Source: Sebastes aleutianus | Lineage: Eukaryota > Chordata > Actinopteri > Perciformes > Sebastidae | Length of the DNA: 64,000 nt | Assembly (NCBI GenBank): GCA_916700875.1 | Contig: CAKAKS010000066.1 | Location: 34,966,490-35,030,489, forward strand | Direction of reading: 5' to 3' | Shown: piece after piece, positions 34,681-46,808 of the stretch | Layout: each line of letters opens with the position of its first letter | How positions within the stretch are numbered: the first letter of the stretch is position 1 | Translations under genes and position numbers: made by a program | The notes under the pieces: generated by a model | What the model was told of the DNA's origin: nothing | Database searches by the model: none | Seen by the model: only the letters and a program-made list of their open reading frames with translations

Positions 34681-37600
34681 ATGGCGGCTGAGGTGGATGT
34701 GGAGCTGGAGGCAGGCGATGAGTACCCAGCGCATTACAAAGTCATGATGGACAAACTTAATGAACAACGACAGCTGGACCAGTTCACAGACATTACCTTG
34801 ATTGTGGATGGTAAGTAGGAATATATTATAGGTCATCTTTATGATATTAAAATTCCTAAGCAATGCTTCTTATATGTCCATGTCTCTTGTCTCTTGCAGG
34901 ACACCAGTTCAGAGCCCATAAAGCAGTGTTGGCAGCATGCAGTCAGTTTTTCCATAAGTTCTTCCAGGATTTTACCCAGGAGCCACTGGTGGAGATAGAA
35001 GGTATTCTGTGTTTTTAATACCTGTGTTTTTAATATTTGGAAAAGAAAGTAGTCAGACAGCTCTTCAGTCAGGAGATAGAGCAAGACTGTAAACCTGTTC
35101 TTTGCAAGTGAACAACAACGTTCATTTTAAGATTACCCAACTGTTGTCAGCATCCATTAGAGAGGTAATTACTGTAATGTTGTAGCGGCAGATATATTTC
35201 CTTGTGTTCGTTGTTGAGCTGCAGCGATTAATCGATTGATTTTCAACTATTAAATTAATTGACAACTATTTTGATAATCTATTAATCGGTTTGAGTAATT
35301 TTTTAAGGAAAAAAGTTAAAGTGTTCTGATTCCAGCTTCTTAAATGTGAATATTTTCTGGTTTCTTTACTCCTCTATGACAGTAAACTGAACATCTTTGA
35401 GTTGTGGACAAAACAAGACATTTGAGGATGTCATCTTGGGCTTTGGGAAACATTGATCAACGTTTTTCAACATTTTCTGACATTTTATAGACCAAACAAC
35501 TAATCGATTAATCGAGAAAATGATCGACAGTTTAATCGACAATGAAAATAGTTGTTAGTTGCAGCCCTATTTGTTACTGTGATACATCAAACAGCTTTTA
35601 CTCACCACTGCTGCTCTATCATACTCTTGACAGGAGTGAGTAACACCGCCTTTCGCCAGCTGATGGAGTTCACTTACACAGCAACACTAGTTGTAGTTGG
35701 AGAAGAGGAGGCCTATGATGTCTGGAAGGCTGCTGAATACCTCCAGATGCAGGAAGCCATCAAAGCGCTCAACATTAAGTGAGTCTTGTTGCAGATGACC
35801 TGTCACCTACCACAGCTGATGACGCTAAAATTGTGTCACTCTCAGAATTTAATTGTGTGATTTACATATTCAGTGTTTTTTTTTTTTTGTCTCAACAATA
35901 GCTTGTCTTCTCTTGTAGGATAAATGAGATTGCCTCGCTGACAGCAAAGAGCAAAGGTAAAAAGAGGAAGATTGCTGAGACATCTAATGTGATTACAGAA
36001 ACGCTACCTTCAGTGGAAGGGGAACAGGTCAGTATGTTCATGATGATCACACTGATACAGTTTTAGTTCCTTGCTAAGCAGTGGACAATAAGATCGGCTG
36101 AAATTTAACTACATTTTTCTAACACTGAGATTCATTCTTGCCTAATGTATGAAGTGCACACAAGTGACCCCTACTCTGTCCACACATTTAATTGACAGTT
36201 CCAGGGTTATTATAGTAAACTAAAGCTGAAACTAAAATGAAAATAAGCAGTGACAAATATTTGTAGTAAACTGAGACAAAATATAAACTATACCCTTTAA
36301 GAAAAACTAAACTGAAATGATATTGCCTGGTTAAAAAAAATATAAAAATTAAATAAAAATGAAGGTATATTCATTTCAGTTGTAGTTATTAGCTATAATA
36401 TATCACTACCAAAAAAAGGAGAGAGCATGAATTTCCGTCAACTCTCGAGACATCGAACCACAGAAATTGAACGGACTTGACATTCCAGTAGATGGCGCTA
36501 TGCTGCAATTGCTTCACTAAAGTAGTGCAAAGATTAAACATTATGGCCATTCCTACACAATTCTCCCACCATTAACTTTGTATGTATATGTAGCTACATA
36601 CTTCTGAGACATTATAGCTGGCCCCAACGAAAACAAACTACAACCAAATATATACAAGACTAAAACTAAACCTTTCTGAAAAACTGAAACTAAACTAAGC
36701 AAATGCACTCTGAATATGAACTAAAGTCAAAACTAAAATAAAATAAAAAACAAATGAAATTTGGTCAGGACTGAATGTTTTCAATGTTCTGCAGGTGGAG
36801 ATTGAGGTGATAGGGGAAGGGGCCATCGAGGTGGAGGAGACGGGACTGGAGGAGGTGGTCGATGCAGCAAAGAATGCTCAGGCTGCGTCGGATGACTCTG
36901 CTCTGGCTCTTCTCGCTGACATAACCAGCAAGTATCAGCAAGAGGAACCTACGTTACAGGTCATTAAGAAGGAAGGAATAGAAGAGGTATATTGACTTGT
37001 ATTTGTACAGAACTTCATTTAAGCTGAGTTTACCATGTTTATTAAGTAAGAGTTCTTGATGTGAAAGGACTAACCCTGCCTTGCCTGTGTTTGTGCTGGG
37101 CAGGAGGTGGTGTATCAGGAGGAAACGGTGACTGCCTCCAAGGCGCTGGAGAACGTCGAGGTCGTAGAGGTCCAGATTTCCCAAGTGGACAACATGTTCC
37201 GCTGCAACAAGTGCGATCGTAGCTTCAAGTTGTACTACCACCTCAAACAGCACTTAAAAACACACCTGGGCTCGCTGGAAAAACCCCACGTGTGCAACCA
37301 CTGCGGGAAAGCCTACACGCGGGAGGGCGCCTTGAAGCAGCACGTCAGCACGTTTCATTTTGATGCAGAAGAGCTGTCTCGAAACCAGAAACCCCAGAAG
37401 AAAGTGCACGTTTGTGAATACTGTAAAAAGCACTTTGACCACTTCGGACACTTTAAGGAGCACTTACGGAAGCACACTGGTGAGAATGAAAAATGAAGCT
37501 TGTTGTATTCAGTTTCTTATTTTGCAAATTACTCAGTTTAGTACTGTCATAATTATGTATTGTTACACATCTAGCAATGAAATAAATGCTCGGCTTTATG

Positions 37601-40600
37601 CATTTATTTGTAGGGGAAAAACCTTACAAGTGTCCAGATTGCCATGAACGATTTGCAAGGAACAGCACACTGAAGTGCCATATGGCAGCCTGTCAGAATG
37701 GAGCCGGAGCCAAGAAGGGACGCAAGAAGCTCTATGAATGCCAGGTACAGCTTGTACACATCAAGGCCATCACTGCTCCCCTGCCAGTGCAGTGTCTACA
37801 GTAGAAAAGAGATTTCATTCTAGTTTTTGAACATTTTTCTCATTATGTAAATGTATTCATTCACTTAAAGCGGCAGTAGGCAGAATGTTTTTGGCATCAT
37901 TGGGCAAAAATTCCATAATAACCTTTTATCATATTGTAATTCAAGTGTTCTGAGAGAGAACTAGACTTCTGCTCCTCCTCATGGCTCTGTTTTCAGGCTT
38001 TAAAAAAATCTAGCTTGTGACGGGAGACTTTGGGCGATCACAGGTCATTTCAGAGGGAGAGAGAGCGTTCCTATTGGCTGTTCATTCAACAGAGGCAGCT
38101 GTCAATCATTCGCCAACTCCGATGAAACGCTCAATCTAGGGAGTGCTGATCAAATATGAATCAATATTCTGAATATGATGATTCTGAAAACATTTAACGA
38201 GAGAAGTAGGCATTACAGTAACAGAATATTGATTCATATTTGATCAGCGCTGCCTAGTTTGATAGGAGTTCGCGAGTGGTTGACAGATGCTCAGAGACAG
38301 CAAGGCTCCAGCTCGGCTCTGGTTGGTTGTTTTCCTCAGGTCTGTGAAATCTTGCAGATCCCATTAGGAGCACCGGAGGACACAGAGGCACATGATTTCT
38401 TTCTTCAGATTACCTGTCTCATGCACTACTGTCAGGATATAGTGACCATTTTATAAAAATAACCTTTTTTAATCATATTTGTTCCAATTCTACCCACTGC
38501 AGCTTTAATGCTGAAAGACATAACTCAACTTTATTTATATAATATTGGACTCAGGGGGCCTGTATACTCGTAGGCAGAAGACAGGTGGGGTGCTATCCAT
38601 CATAACAGATTAAAAGGGGCCTATAGAGAAAACGGAACACTTGAGTACATTTTTGTGAATTGTGGCAACCCTACCGCCTTGTGCATGTGACCTGGGTAGA
38701 TGAAAGTGAGAGTAGCCTGAAGGAGTGGCTTCAATGAGAGGGGACAGGTCATCAGGGCCATGACTCTGTGATGAAGAAACAGTTTAGATTTTGGGACACA
38801 ATAAAATCTTGACAGATAAATGATTTGTTTGACAGAAATATCACATTTAGCTAACCAAATTAAAGGGACTATTTGTAACTTTCAGAAATGCTTCTTAACA
38901 GCGACACCTGTGGCCGTGAAATAAATGAAAGTCAGCGTCGGGATCGCGCTTGCTCGCTCTAAATATACCTGAACGAGCATCGCTCAAAACAGTGAGGCGA
39001 CACACGTCAGCTAAAAGCACAATATCACTCTATATTTCAGCTGCTTGGCAGTAATGTTATCTGACCAGACCAGACCTCTCCATGAATCAATGCTGATCCT
39101 AGTGTTGGCTTTTCCTGCCTCAGTGCAGGCTGAGGCAGCGGGGCTCTGCAGCGTGTCTCCCTGCTCTCTCTGCCTGCAGCCGGAGAGAGCAGGGAGACAC
39201 CGGCACCCGGTCGGTAACGAGACGATAACGTTTCTCTCTGCGGAGCCCCGTCACTTCACAAGACACGGGAAACCTCTGTTGGTCTGGAGGAGCTGCAGCA
39301 GTTATTTCTGCACAAACGTCCACTGTACATTCACTAGATATTCTCCGAGCTAAACTAACTCTTCTGCAGTGTGTAGTGTGCGCTGTCTGAGTGAAGGTAA
39401 GCAGGCAGAGGAGGAGAGGCAGCAGCTACACGCGAACGCGCATATGCGAGCGCGCATGTGTCCCGACCCGGTACATTTATACACTTAAAAAGTTACAAAC
39501 AGTCCCTTTAAGAAAAAGTGTGCGTAATGGTAATGAGATTGTCATACTTTGTTGAATGGGACATAATTATAGTGTCCTGAGTGTTAGACAGATTGGGATG
39601 AGCAGCTGGATTTGAGTATGACAGTCCATGGCAGCCCCATGAGTGGTAGGGGATGAATTTGGCCAGATGTTGCAGTGAGTTCACTTGTAACAGGAACTCC
39701 ACCAGTACATTTATGGTGACAGTGAACTTTATCTTGTGTGTATGTGTGGGTTACCTCATGGGGACATGGACTGTCTCAGGTAATGCCCAGACATTCTGAT
39801 ATATGCCTCATTTAGTGTGCAGCATTATGTATTTTGAATAATGTACTAATACTGTATGTGTTGACATATTGTCGCACAGTTTAGATTGTGGTGGCTTACC
39901 TTTGAGAAATGAATGATGTCTCAAGTGTTTCCTGCTAATGTAAGTCATTTCATATTGAATATTTGCCAATACTGGGCATATTAAACTTGATCCATTATAG
40001 GCCAGATATGCTTGAAGGGTGAATAATGTATTTCTGTATTAAAAAGGTCTAGTTTGCATCACAGCTTTCCATTCATCTTTACAAGTCAACAAAGGAATGG
40101 AATAGAGCTGCAGTCAAATAATTGATTGTTTTCCAAATACTCAAAAGAATATGTTGCTTTTCTTTGGTCTTACATTAGTAAATAGAATATTTTTGGCTTT
40201 GGCCTGCTGGTCTATAGACAACTGATGACCTCCCCTTGGGCTCCAGGATATTGTGATGGGCATTTGTTACTGTTTTGTGAAGTTTTAAAGAACCCCCAAT
40301 TCCTATGTTACCTACTATTTTCTCCTCCATCAGGTCTGCAGCAGTGTGTTCAACAGCTGGGACCAGTTCAAAGACCATCTCGTGAGCCACACAGGCGACA
40401 AGCCTAACCACTGCACCATGTGTGACATGTGGTTCACCCACCCAAAAGAACTAAAGGTCCACCTCAAAGACATCCATTCCATCGAGGAAAAGACGGTCGA
40501 AGAACTGGTCATCACCGACTCCGCTGCCACCGCCGCCCTCGCCATCGCAACGCAGGGCATCGAAGGGGCCGAAACGGTGCTGCTGGACGACGGGATCCAG

Positions 40601-40858
40601 GTTGAACACGTCACGGTGGAGCCCGTGGACGTGATGGAGATGGAGGAGACTGCGACAGTCGTGGTGGAGGACGGAGGGGTGGCGGAGATGTGCGAGGAGG
40701 ACGTGGAGAGGTTAAAGCGGGCCGGGGTGCAGATCCAGGTGGTGCACGTGACCACGACTGAAATTGACGGGCAGCAGGTGGTGAACTCTCAGGTGGAAGT
40801 AGAGATGGAGGGTGAGATGGTGAGCGTTGAGGAGGCAGAACAAGCGGTGGATGTATGA
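34681..40858 (+). CDS. znf131: zinc finger protein 131 (BTB/C2H2 transcription regulator)
   Basis: A nuclear BTB-zinc-finger transcription regulator. Coding exons are 34681-34810, 34900-35001, 35634-35778, 35919-36027, 36795-36986, 37104-37479, 37614-37744 and 40334-40858, all GT/AG and in phase: 1710 nt, 569 aa. The coding part starts 18 nt inside an exon that begins at 34663. Residues about 20-120 form the BTB domain (FTDITLIVDGHQFRAHKAVL, SNTAFRQLMEFTYTATLVV). A basic KGKKRKIAE near residue 140 is a likely nuclear signal. Six C2H2-type fingers span residues 258-443, beginning FRCNKCDRSFKLYYHLKQHL; the fourth, KCPDCHERFARNSTLKCHMA, ends in Cys (C2HC). The C-terminus is very acidic (VEPVDVMEMEETATVVVED). 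The position next to selenop and nim1k matches human ZNF131. The last intron (2.6 kb) holds two TTAA MITEs. Confidence 0.95.
35215..35571. mobile_element. hAT-type MITE in a znf131 intron
   Basis: GCTGCAGCGATTAATCGATTG at the left and GATTAATCGAGAAAATGATC ... GTTGCAGCCCTA at the right are imperfect inverted ends rich in ATTAATCGAT. This is a very common fish repeat layout with an internal TTTGAGTTGTGGACAAAACA segment. The target duplication is unclear. Confidence 0.6.
36200..36770. repeat. AT-rich inverted repeat (ACTAAAACTAAA type) in a znf131 intron
   Basis: CAGGGTTATTATAGTAAACT at the left and many AACTAAA/ACTAAAAC words at both sides (for example AAACTAAACTAAGC and TCAAAACTAAAATAAAATAA) suggest a degraded palindromic DNA element. 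Ends are uncertain. Confidence 0.45.
37865..38508. mobile_element. MITE family B, copy 2 (znf131 last intron)
   Basis: TTAA-AGCGGCAGTAGGCAGAATG at the left, CTACCCACTGCAGCT-TTAA at the right, with both TTAA intact. Its middle matches the copies at 30097-30718 and 51429-52081. Confidence 0.85.
38860..39511. mobile_element. MITE family C, copy 3 (znf131 last intron)
   Basis: TTAA-AGGGACTATTTGTAACTTTC at the left, AGTTACAAACAGTCCCT-TTAA at the right. At about 650 bp this is the most complete family C copy here, with a CpG-rich interior. It serves as the reference for seeing the LINE insertion in the 21239-23107 copy. Confidence 0.85.
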
Positions 40859-41369
40859 GAATGTGAAAAGGAGGACGGTGTCCTAAAGGACCGGCTGTGT
40901 TATCCTGCAGCTGACTTGTTTCCCATAAACACTGCATGTGGGATTACAGCATGTCACCTCAGTATGTCCTGCTGTCTGCCCTCACATTGAATGACTCCAT
41001 TTCCACCGCCGCTCACTCTTTGAACTCTGAGTTATGGACAGAGTTACGGAGAGGCATCATTTCCTGCTAATGATCCTGTATTTATTTTTAAGCTGTTTGC
41101 CACCATATCAAATATTCTCAATGACTCTTCCGTGCTTCATCAATCAATTTTAATGTTTTTTTTTTCTTTGTGCCCTTATTTTACCTCAAATTTATATTAT
41201 GTTCTCTTAGTTTGGGTCACTTGCCAAGACAATTTGATGACGATGAATGAAATGTTCTTGTGTCAGCGTATGTATGTTGCGGATGCTCCTCAGTGCTAAT
41301 GCTACAGTTTAGTCCAAGCTTATTTTCATATGGACTTTTATTGTTTTTGCAGGAAAAATTCAGATATGG

Positions 41370-41375
41370 AATAAA
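41370..41375 (+). promoter_or_regulatory. znf131 polyadenylation signal
   Basis: AATAAA about 510 bases after the znf131 stop, followed by a T/G-containing stretch, with no closer candidate seen. It would give a 3' UTR of about 0.5 kb. Confidence 0.6.
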
Positions 41376-41428
41376 ATTGGTTTCCAGAATGGACTACAAG
41401 TCTTGCATCCATCTACTGAGATCTTGAT

Positions 41429-41866
41429 TAGGGCTGTGCAATTAATCCCATTTCAATTTTGGCTTCCAACGATTATAATAACAAGATAATTGACGTAAAA
41501 CAATTATTGTGCCAAATTCCGTTTCGCAATGACGGTATCGTTTTGTCTTGTGTTATAAATCCAGCACACCCCTTCCATTTACAGTGGTGCGCTTTCGCCC
41601 CGCTCAGCAGGTCAGAGGAGGATCCCCTCGTGGGAACTCTCCCAGACGTTGGCCTATTTCCTCCGTGGTGCACCACAACCGACTCTAGGTCGGCTTGGAA
41701 AGGCCCGGGGTGAAGGTGGTGCTTTACAGCTCCCCTCGCCTGGACAAAATTCTCTTTCTAAATGCATGATGTTTCCAAAGTCAATGAGTAATCGTGTTTA
41801 ATAATCGTGATCTCGGTATAGACCAAAATAATCATGATTATAATTTGTCATAATCGAGCAGCCCTA
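41429..41866. mobile_element. hAT-type MITE downstream of znf131
   Basis: TAGGGCTGTGCAATTAATC at the left and CATAATCGAGCAGCCCTA at the right, flanked by ATCTTGAT (41421-41428) and GTCTTGAT (41867-41874), an 8-bp duplication with one change. The middle is a GC-richer segment of unknown origin, unlike the AT-rich arms. Confidence 0.75.
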
Positions 41867-42046
41867 GTCTTGATTATCTTAAACTGAACCCAGGGTATTG
41901 ATACATACAGAAATGCTGTATTATTATAGATTATTATACCTTCAGAATGAGTTTTTCACTTCCTTAAACCTGCTCTGTATCTGTTGGATGTGTAAATGGA
42001 CGACTGTTTAGCTTAGCCCTTGCTTTTGCCCTTATCACTTCATAAC

Positions 42047-43972
42047 CCTCTGAGACCCGCGATCCCGACTGACTTTACTGTCTTTCAGAGGCTGTAGCAG
42101 GTTCACTTTTAGAGCTAGAGTAAAGCTACTGATATCATATGAAACTAGAAAAACATTGGTACCAACCATGTCATGCTAGCTTGTCGGGAAGATGACTAAA
42201 TAACGCTCCAAAGTTGGGCTAAATTTTGGCAAGGAAAAACTGGCATGGCCATTATCAAACGGGTCCCTTGACCTCTCTGACCTCAAGATATGTGACTGAA
42301 ACTGGGTTCTATGGGTACCCACGAGTCTCCCCTTTACAGACATGCCCACTTTATGATAATCACATGCAGTTTCTTGCATGCAGTATAAATGTGTTATTTT
42401 CTACCGTATTTGAATATTTCTACATACTGGGATCCATAAACAGTCCTGGAATTCCATAAATTGGGTATCACTGTAAAGCTGAGACTCCAGTGAGCCCAGT
42501 TGTATTCATGTGTGATGATGTTAGTCCCCATAGTAGCCATTTCATTGTAGTGAGACCATTTTTTAAAAATTTGACCTCACTGTATAAAATCTGTATAAGA
42601 CCTCTAGGATAATCACAGCCTCATGAAACTTTACAGGCACAAACTAGAGACCTAGAGCATTCAGAGGATGGATGGATCAAACTAGAGACCTAGAGCATTC
42701 AGAGGATGGATGGATCAAACTAGAGCATTCAGAGGATGGATGGATCAAACTAGACCTAGAGCATTCATAGGATGGATGGATCAGACTAGAGACCTAGAGC
42801 ATTCAGAGGATGGATGGATCAGACTAGAGACCTAGAGCATTCAGAGGATGGATGGATCAGACTAGAGACCTAGAGCATTCAGAGGATGGATGGATCAAAC
42901 TAGAGACCTAGAGCATTCAGAGGATGGATGGATCAGACTAGAGACCTAGAGCATTCAGAGGATGGATGGATCAAACTAGAGACCTAGAGCATTCAGAGGA
43001 TGGATGGATCAGACTAGAGACCTAGAGCATTCAGAGGATGGATGGATCAGACTAGAGACCTAGAGCATTCAGAGGATGGATGGATCAAACTAGAGCATTC
43101 AGAGGATGGATGGATCAAACTAGAGACCTAGAGCATTCATAGGATGGATGGATCAGACTAGAGACCTAGAGCATTCAGAGGATGGATGGATCAGACTAGA
43201 GACCTAGAGCATTCAGAGGATGGATGGATCAAACTAGAGACCTAGAGCATTCAGAGGATGGATGGATCAAACTAGAGCATTCAGAGGATGGATGGATCAA
43301 ACTAGAGACCTAGAGCATTCAGAGGATGGATGGATCAGACTAGAGACCTAGAGCATTCAGAGGATGGATGGATCAAACTAGAGACCTAGAGCATTCAGAG
43401 GATGGATGGATCAAACTAGAGCATTCAGAGGATGGATGGATCAAACTAGAGACCTAGAGCATTCATAGGATGGATGGATCAGACTAGAGACCTAGAGCAT
43501 TCAGAGGATGGATGGATCAAACTAGAGACCTAGAGCATTCAGAGGATGGATGGATCAAACTAGAGACCTAGAGCATTCAGAGGATGGATGGATCAGACTA
43601 GAGATCTAGAGCATTCAGAGGATGGATGGTTTTCCTAGCTAGATTGACAATAAGGGGGTTTCTGAGCAGTTTAAACAACAAAAGTGCTCACCATCCAATC
43701 GCTGAAAAATGCAAAATGTCAAAAGTTTTTGATACCAAATCACAGCATGGCTTTTTCTATGGTGTTCCTCAAGGACTTGGTGTCTTAATGTGGTATATTA
43801 GAGGGATTATTGATCATTTTTATCAATTCTCCAGTGGTAAAAGACAGTTACATTTAGCACCAAATCTCTGTAAGAAATTGTATCAACCCCAAAATTGCTG
43901 CAACTACTTATGAGACATAATAGAGGATGGAGATGACCATCATATACTTCGATCATAATGTTTTAAGCCCTT
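42047..43972 (+). repeat. dispersed repeat E, long copy
   Basis: Unique flanks surround a large minisatellite. The left flank includes AGACCCGCGATCCCGACTGAC and the segment CAATGAGCCCAACTGG-like sequence read in reverse. The right flank includes CACCAAATCTCTGTAAGAAATTG and TTTTAAGCCC. Both flanks are matched in inverse orientation by 6880-7560. No transposase or clear terminal repeats were seen. Confidence 0.7.
42640..43630 (+). repeat. 38-bp minisatellite, about 26 units
   Basis: The unit is ACTAGAGACCTAGAGCATTC followed by AGAGGATGGATGGATCAG, 38 bp. There are A/G variants (ATCAAAC/ATCAGAC), several shortened units lacking GACCTAGA, and a few CATAGG variants that recur at intervals. It is flanked by the unique arms of repeat E. 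Confidence 0.95.
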
Positions 43973-44559
43973 AGACATGTTTACTATTTATTTTTAAATA
44001 ATTAATTAATTAATTAATGTTTATTTTTGATTTATGACTACAAAAATTTGACACTCAGTGCTGAGCTGCATCTCAAATTAATCTTCAGGTTCCAGCTTTC
44101 AGATGATGTACTCCACTTCTATGTGACATCTACTGTTGACCTGCTATCTCCCCCTAAAGACCCCCTGGGCCCCTCTAAAAAGACAGAAACAGATCTGTTG
44201 TGAGTCTCAGACTGATTATATGCCAACGCTGTGTTAACAGCTTGTTTCCACTGCCCCCAAGTGGATAAAACATCAATGTAGTTTTGAGGAAGTTGGTGTA
44301 ATGCAGACCAATGCTCATAAACCATACATTTTGGAAAGCTTTTTTTCCCTCCAAAAGAACATAATTAAGATGCTGGTCTAAGAAATAAAGTTATTAAAAA
44401 GCAGTTGGGGAAACATAAAAACAAATCCAAGAATCAAGAATCTGCACTTCAGATATTACATTATGATCCAAATGTGACCTCGATATGTTTTAGTCAATTT
44501 GATGAGGTTATGGCACAGGGGACTACATCTTTATATTAAAACAAACGACCACATGCACA

Positions 44560-44598
<39 letters not shown>
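43973..44598. other. intergenic DNA with a (CT)n microsatellite
   Basis: No gene was recognised. A CT tract occupies about 44562-44595, followed by CA repeats. Confidence 0.5.
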
Positions 44599-44605
<7 letters not shown>

Positions 44606-44839
44606 AACACACACACACCAGAATAGTGAGCTGGAGACATGGACCTCCTGCTGGTCCCCTGACCCCACCTTGACCCTCTGCTGTGCTAATAGGCTGGCAG
44701 GTGACACACTCAGGTTGGGTTACTGGACAGCTCCTGTGGTACTGAACTCAAGTGATCCTGCGGCTCGAGCTGTAAGTCTTGCCTCTGATTGGATAAGAGA
44801 TGCACCGGTGGACCGCTCAGCCCGCCGCTGATTGGTCGC

Positions 44840-44983
44840 TTCAGCTGCCAGTCAGGCGGATTCCCTTCACAACAGAGTGAGCCGGGAGCAGCTGCTGCAG
44901 AGCCACCGGCCACCGGAGAAACACGGTTTAACAGAGAGGTCGGTAAGGCTTGTCGCCTCGGGCCCATGAAGACATCCATCCAG
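44840..44983 (+). other. candidate non-coding first exon of nim1k
   Basis: A GC-richer block with an ATTGGTCG (CCAAT-box-like) motif, ending CATCCATCCAG before the donor GTAGGACTG at 44984 (another donor, GTAAGG, lies at 44944). It is the only promoter-like block between znf131 and the next nim1k exon, 10 kb away. The link to nim1k is inference. Confidence 0.35.
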
Positions 44984-45140
44984 GTAGGACTGAATCACAG
45001 ATGAATCATGTGTGGTGTTTGTGTGCTGGTAGGGGGGTTATGGAGAGAAATGCGACGACTATGGCCTGCTGCTGCGAGGAGCTGGTAACTGTTGACTGTC
45101 ATTGAACAGACACAGACAAATCACTTCATTAATGCACTGC

Positions 45141-45249
45141 AAGGTTGATTTAACCGAAAGGTTGATTTAACTGAAAGGTTGATTTAACCGAAAGGTTGAT
45201 TTAACTGAAAGGTTGATTTAACCGAAAGGTTGATTTAACTGAAAGGTTG
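45141..45249. repeat. 17-bp tandem repeat with strict alternation
   Basis: AAGGTTGATTTAACCGA and AAGGTTGATTTAACTGA alternate three times, followed by a partial unit, so the true period is 34 bp built from two 17-bp halves. Confidence 0.95.
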
Positions 45250-45465
45250 TTTGGAAAGAGTTTGCAAAAAAAATAAATAAATAAATATTCTAAAACATCA
45301 CAGACACAAAACATAAGGCGACTCAGCAGCAGCTATACCTTGAAAATGAACCTGTGAAGGTGATAGAGCTCTGTCTATCATATGGACCGAGAATAATATA
45401 TTTTTCATAATGTCATGGTCTATTTTTAAATGATTTTTTTGAGCCATATTTTGCAATGATTATTG

Positions 45466-46391
45466 TTAAAGCTTCAGTAGGCAACAAGTTTTTGGCATCA
45501 TTGGGCAAAAAATTCCATAATAACCTTTCAGCATATTGTAATTCAAGTGTTCTGAGAGATAACTAGACTTCTGCACCTCGTCATGGCTCTGTTAACAGGC
45601 TTTAGAAAAATCTAGCCCGTGAAGGGATTTTGCTGTAAAATTAGAAAGTTTGTGACCCCCGCAGCCATGTTGAGATCTGTTGAGGAAATACCAAGCACCG
45701 CCCACCAGCTGGAGCACAGCCAATAGGAACGCTCAATAGGAACACACACTAGATTTTTAAAGGTCCCATATTGTGCTCATTTTCAGGTTCATACTTGTAT
45801 TTTGTGTTTCTACTAGAACATGTTTACATGCTGTAATGTTAAACAAACCCTTTATTTTCCTCGTACTGTCTGTCTGAATATACCTGTATTCACCCTCGGT
45901 CTGAAACACTCCATTTTAGTGCATTTCAACGGAATTACGTTGCTAGGCAACAGCATGGTTCCATGTTTACTTCCTGTCAACTGATGTTATTTACATACAC
46001 TGCAACAGGAAATAAACTGGGAGACATTTAGAATGTTTATGTTTAAAACCGTGTAAATATTGTATATTTGTGACATCACAAATGGACAGAAATCCTAACG
46101 GCTTGTTTCAAACGCACAATTTCTGAATACGGGCTGTGTGTGTTTCTCCGTATATTGAGCGTTTTGATAGTTTAACAGTATTTATAAAGCACTTAAACCT
46201 GCTTTATAATATAAAAGACATAACAATCTCACTTTTTACAATATTGGACCTTTAAAGCCTGAAAACAGAGCCAAGAGGAGGTGCAGAAGTCTAGTTATCT
46301 CTCAGAACACTTGAATTACAATATGCTGAAAGATTACTATGGAATTTTTGCCCAATGATGCCAAAAACATGTCTGCCTACTGAAGCTTTAA
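45466..46391. mobile_element. MITE family B, copy 3, split by family A
   Basis: TTAA-AGCTTCAGTAGGCAACAAG at the left and CTGCCTACTGAAGCT-TTAA at the right. The two arms (45470-45756 and 46256-46387) are inverted copies over about 130 bp. Between them lies a complete family A element. Confidence 0.85.
45757..46255. mobile_element. MITE family A, copy 3, nested in family B
   Basis: TTAA-AGGTCCCATATTGTGCTCA at the left and ACAATATTGGACCT-TTAA at the right, inserted into the ATTTTTAAAGCCTG sequence of the family B element. Close to the copy at 20100-20585. Confidence 0.88.
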
Positions 46392-46808
46392 GGATAGTTT
46401 GACTGATGGGATAGCATGCTTGCCTTTTAGGAGTTTGATCAACACAAACACACAGCAAAGATTTACACAAACAGATTAGATTTACAAGATCAAAATACCT
46501 GCCTGTGGCTGTAATGAAAGGAAGCAGCCTGAAGCTGAACTGTTATAGTGGTTGCACACACTGACTGGTTTATTTGCATGTTATGCTTTCTGTGTTTGCT
46601 GATCAGAAAGAGAGACAGAGGAGAGATTTGAATATCTCGGCAGTTAGATTTGCATGTCACAATTGCATTACGTGTCTCACCAAGCTGAGCCGTGAATGCT
46701 CCATACTGTGTCTTTTGGCCTACTTCAAAATTAAACAGGTAATCTTTAATGTATTTTATTAGAAAGGAAATGTTTTCATTATTCTCAGTGTAGACCTGGA
46801 TTAGAAAC
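46392..46808. other. intergenic or nim1k intron DNA, nothing seen
   Basis: Short open frames only; no repeat was recognised. Confidence 0.4.

Noticed and set aside
40330..40937. Minus-strand Ser/Pro/Thr-rich frames
   Set aside because: They are antisense shadows of the acidic C-terminal exon of znf131.
42640..43630. Regular array resembling a CRISPR locus
   Set aside because: Units are head-to-tail without unique spacers, and the genome is eukaryotic; it is a minisatellite.
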